Part shown: piece after piece, positions 61,661 to 64,000 of the stretch
How the letters are laid out: each line of letters starts with the position of its first letter
Numbering within the stretch: the first letter of the stretch is position 1
Assembly (NCBI GenBank): GCA_000471925.1
Contig: CP006668.1
Location: 744,001 to 808,000 of the forward strand
DNA length: 64,000 nt
Direction of reading: 5' to 3'
Source: Ralstonia pickettii DTP0602
Lineage (GTDB): Bacteria > Pseudomonadota > Gammaproteobacteria > Burkholderiales > Burkholderiaceae
The notes under the pieces: model-generated
What the model saw: the letters and a program-made list of their open reading frames with translations, nothing else
Told to the model about the DNA's origin: nothing
Database searches by the model: none
Translations under genes and position numbers: made by a program

Positions 61661-64000
61661 TCAGGCAGTTTCCGCGACGCGTATTTCCACCAGCAGCTTC
61701 TTCAGCTCCGGCACGCACGAACCGCAGTTGCCGCCGGCTTTAACGCAGGCGGTGATCTCGGCCGGCGTCTTCAGGTCGTGCTTGCGCACCGCATCGCAGA
61801 TAGTGTTGCGGCCCACGCCGAAGCACGAGCACACCGTCGGGCCGGTATCGGCGCCTTCCTCCATCGGCTGGCCAAGCAGCAGGCCGATGCGATCGGTATC
61901 CTCGAGTCGCTCGCGGCCGAACAGGCCGGCGAGCCACGCGCGGGACGGCAGCTCGGGTCGCGTAGACACGTAGACGCAGGCTTCGAGCCGGTCGTTGACA
62001 ACGTAGCCGGCATGGTAGACGCCAGCGGTGCGGTCTTCGTACTCGAGCCAGTCGGCGTCCGGATCGGTCACGCCGAGCAGCGCGCGCGCCCAGGTGGCGC
62101 GGTCGGCGATGGCTTCGCGGCCGGCGAATTCGTAGCGCTGGAACTGGCGGCCCTGCACGCGCGTCCAGTAGGTCAGCGCCTCGGCCGGTAGCTCGCTCCG
62201 GCTCAGCACAAAGCCGTGCCAGTTCACGCCGAACGGCTCCACGCGCACCGGCGTGTGCTTGAACTCGGGCTCGCCCGATACGGGATCGACCACCGGGTTG
62301 ACCAGCGCGCCGACGCGCGCATCCGAGCTGAACTGGCCGTTCCAGTGGATCGGCACGAACACGCTGCCGCGCGGGATGCCGCCGCCGTGGTGCACGCGTG
62401 CCACCATCGCGCCCCAGCGCGTGCTGACGCGCGCCAGCTTGCCTTCACCGACGCCGCACAGCAGCGCGTCCTGCGGGTGCATGTCGACGAAGGGCTCGGG
62501 CAGGTGGTCGGCCAGCCGCGCCGACTTGCCGGTGCGCGTCATGGTGTGCCACTGGTCGCGCACGCGGCCGGTGTTGAGGATCAGCGGGAAATCGTCGTCC
62601 GGCGCATGGGCCGGCGCGCGCGGCGGCGTGGCAACAAAGCGGGCCAGGCCGTCGGCGTGGGCGTAGCGGCCGTCGCGGAACAGGCGGCGCGAATCGGTCG
62701 TGGCATTGGCCGGCACGGGCCATTGCACCGGCTCCAGCGTGTCGTAGTGCTCCTTGTCCATGCCGGCGAGCCCGCCGATATCGAACACGCGCGGCGCATC
62801 ATCGTTGCGCCAGGCGCTCAGGCGCGCGTGTTCGTCGAAGATTTCATGCACGGCTGCATAGTCGAAGCCGCTGAAACCCATCCGGCTCGCCACGTCGCAC
62901 AGGATGCGCCAGTCGGCGCGCGCCTCGCCCGGCGCCGCCAGGAAGGCGCGCTGGCGCGAGATGCGCCGTTCGGAGTTTGTGACCGTACCATCTTTTTCGC
63001 CCCAGCCGAGCGCGGGCAGCAGCACGTGCGCGCCGGCATTGGTGTCGGTGCGCTCGATGATGTCGCTGGCGACCACCAGTTCGCACTTCGCCAGTGCGCG
63101 GCGCACCTGGTCGGCGTCGGGCAGGCTCACCACCGGGTTGGTGGCGATCACCCATACCGCCTTGACGCGGCCGGCTTCGATGGCTTCGAACAGTTCCACC
63201 GCCTTCAAGCCCGGACGGTCGGCGACGACCGGCGACTGCCAGAAGCTTTGTACGACCTCGCGGTGCAGTGGGTTGGCCAGCTCCATGTGCGCGGCCAGCA
63301 TATTGGCCAGGCCACCGACCTCGCGCCCGCCCATCGCGTTGGGCTGTCCCGTCAGCGAGAACGGGCCCATGCCCGGCTCGCCGATGCGGCCGGTCAGCAG
63401 GTGGCAGTTGATGATGCTGTTGACCTTGTCAGTGCCCGACGACGACTGGTTGACGCCTTGCGAGAAGGCGGTCACGACCTTATTCGTATCCGCGAACAGC
63501 TGGTAGAAGGCCAGCACGTCCTGCACGTTGAGCTTGCAGGCGCGCGCCACGGCAGCCGGATCGGCGCAGGCGGCATCTGCGGCCTGCAGGGTCTCGTCCA
63601 GACCCGCGGTGCTTGCGGCAACGAAGGCCGCATTGGTGTGGCCTTCGCGCGCCAGGTAGCTCAGCAGCCCATTGAACAGCCACACGTCGGTGCCCGGGCG
63701 GATTGCCAGGTGCACGTCGGCCAGTTCGCAGGTAGCGGTGCGGCGCGGGTCGATCGCCACGATCTTCATCTCGGGGCGGGCTTCCTTGGCCTTGGACAGG
63801 CGCTGGAACAGGATCGGGTGGCACCACGCGGTGTTGGAGCCCACCAGCACCACCAGGTCGGCCAGTTCCAGGTCTTCGTAGTTGCCCGGCACCAGGTCTT
63901 CGCCGAAGGCGCGCTTGTGGCCGGCCACGGCCGACGACATGCACAGGCGCGAGTTGGTGTCGATATTGGCGCTGCCGATGAAACCCTTCATCAGCTTGTT
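61661..64000 (-). CDS. nasA: Assimilatory nitrate reductase, catalytic subunit (C-terminal part; runs off the window)
   Basis: About 780 residues are visible; the N-terminal part, with the [4Fe-4S] domain, lies beyond the right edge. Molybdopterin oxidoreductase motifs: CMSSAVAGHKRAFGED, VLVGSNTAWCHPILF, NSIINCHLLTGRIGEPGMGPFSLTGQPNAMGGREVGGL, and the molybdopterin-binding IHWNGQFSSDARVGALVNP. The C-terminus carries an extra BFD-like [2Fe-2S] domain (TVCSCFGVG...NCGSCVPEL), as in Klebsiella-type NasA. It reduces nitrate to nitrite for nitrogen assimilation, with electrons from a separate reductase. Confidence 0.95.
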   Translation of the reverse strand, partial: NKLMKGFIGSANIDTNSRLCMSSAVAGHKRAFGEDLVPGNYEDLELADLVVLVGSNTAWCHPILFQRLSKAKEARPEMKIVAIDPRRTATCELADVHLAIRPGTDVWLFNGLLSYLAREGHTNAAFVAASTAGLDETLQAADAACADPAAVARACKLNVQDVLAFYQLFADTNKVVTAFSQGVNQSSSGTDKVNSIINCHLLTGRIGEPGMGPFSLTGQPNAMGGREVGGLANMLAAHMELANPLHREVVQSFWQSPVVADRPGLKAVELFEAIEAGRVKAVWVIATNPVVSLPDADQVRRALAKCELVVASDIIERTDTNAGAHVLLPALGWGEKDGTVTNSERRISRQRAFLAAPGEARADWRILCDVASRMGFSGFDYAAVHEIFDEHARLSAWRNDDAPRVFDIGGLAGMDKEHYDTLEPVQWPVPANATTDSRRLFRDGRYAHADGLARFVATPPRAPAHAPDDDFPLILNTGRVRDQWHTMTRTGKSARLADHLPEPFVDMHPQDALLCGVGEGKLARVSTRWGAMVARVHHGGGIPRGSVFVPIHWNGQFSSDARVGALVNPVVDPVSGEPEFKHTPVRVEPFGVNWHGFVLSRSELPAEALTYWTRVQGRQFQRYEFAGREAIADRATWARALLGVTDPDADWLEYEDRTAGVYHAGYVVNDRLEACVYVSTRPELPSRAWLAGLFGRERLEDTDRIGLLLGQPMEEGADTGPTVCSCFGVGRNTICDAVRKHDLKTPAEITACVKAGGNCGSCVPELKKLLVEIRVAETA

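Overview
The window is a GC-rich, betaproteobacterial chromosome segment, almost certainly from a Cupriavidus/Ralstonia-type member of the Burkholderiaceae. The signs are the 16S sequence with its Cupriavidus-like variable regions, a 16S-tRNA-Ile-tRNA-Ala-23S-5S operon, three Bug/TctC-type solute receptors, Gram-negative porins, and many acyl-CoA and aromatic catabolism genes. It looks like catabolic accessory territory that ends in a housekeeping rRNA operon and an assimilatory nitrate reductase gene.

Layout. 1-4.5 kb: end of a LysR regulator, a LuxR-type regulator and an MscS-type channel. 4.8-7.3 kb: an SDR plus acid-CoA ligase operon. 7.4-9.6 kb: a porin and Bug receptor operon (minus strand). 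10.2-23.5 kb: a long plus-strand catabolic cluster (alpha/beta hydrolase, small helical protein, Rieske oxygenase, SDR, cupin, IclR regulator, SDR with a degenerate active site, ThDP enzyme, aspartate-dehydrogenase-like enzyme, aldehyde dehydrogenase, VOC extradiol-type dioxygenase, PDR-type reductase, MFS aromatic-acid transporter). 23.6-27.7 kb: a TauD-like oxygenase/ICL-family lyase/Bug operon with a divergent LysR. 27.8-35.6 kb: MarR, then Bug, a three-subunit molybdenum hydroxylase, a CoxG-like protein, a second IclR and a broken third IclR. 35.7-47.5 kb: acyl-CoA dehydrogenases, acid-CoA ligase, a large ATP-dependent LuxR/MalT-like regulator, nitroreductase, enoyl-CoA hydratase, nitronate monooxygenase, thioesterase and thiolase. 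47.7-55.2 kb: mixed genes (histidine phosphatase, TetR, VIT1 family, LysR/GST, PNPOx-like protein, DnaQ/GIY-YIG fusion). 55.2-60.9 kb: rRNA operon. 61-64 kb: DHFR-like reductase and nasA (cut by the window edge).

Two regulons can be read from the DNA. (1) A tandem operator (15-bp GTT-N9-AAC, 4-bp gap, 16-bp GTTTy-like-N-AAAAC) recurs with the same 19-bp offset before the hydrolase, before the Rieske operon, before the Bug/molybdenum-hydroxylase operon and, with a degenerate first half, before the porin/Bug operon. It probably binds the two closely related IclR proteins and joins uptake, Mo-dependent hydroxylation and Rieske/extradiol degradation into one undescribed pathway. (2) A 16-bp dyad, TCGTCG-N4-(C/G)GACGA, occurs at five promoters of acyl-CoA genes (SDR/ligase at 4.8 kb, the divergent dehydrogenase/ligase promoters at 38 kb, the hydratase/NMO divergent region at 44.6 kb, and the thiolase at 46.3 kb). 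This defines a beta-oxidation-like regulon, perhaps controlled by the MalT-like regulator at 40.2 kb. All functions are read from motifs and family memory; no searches were run.
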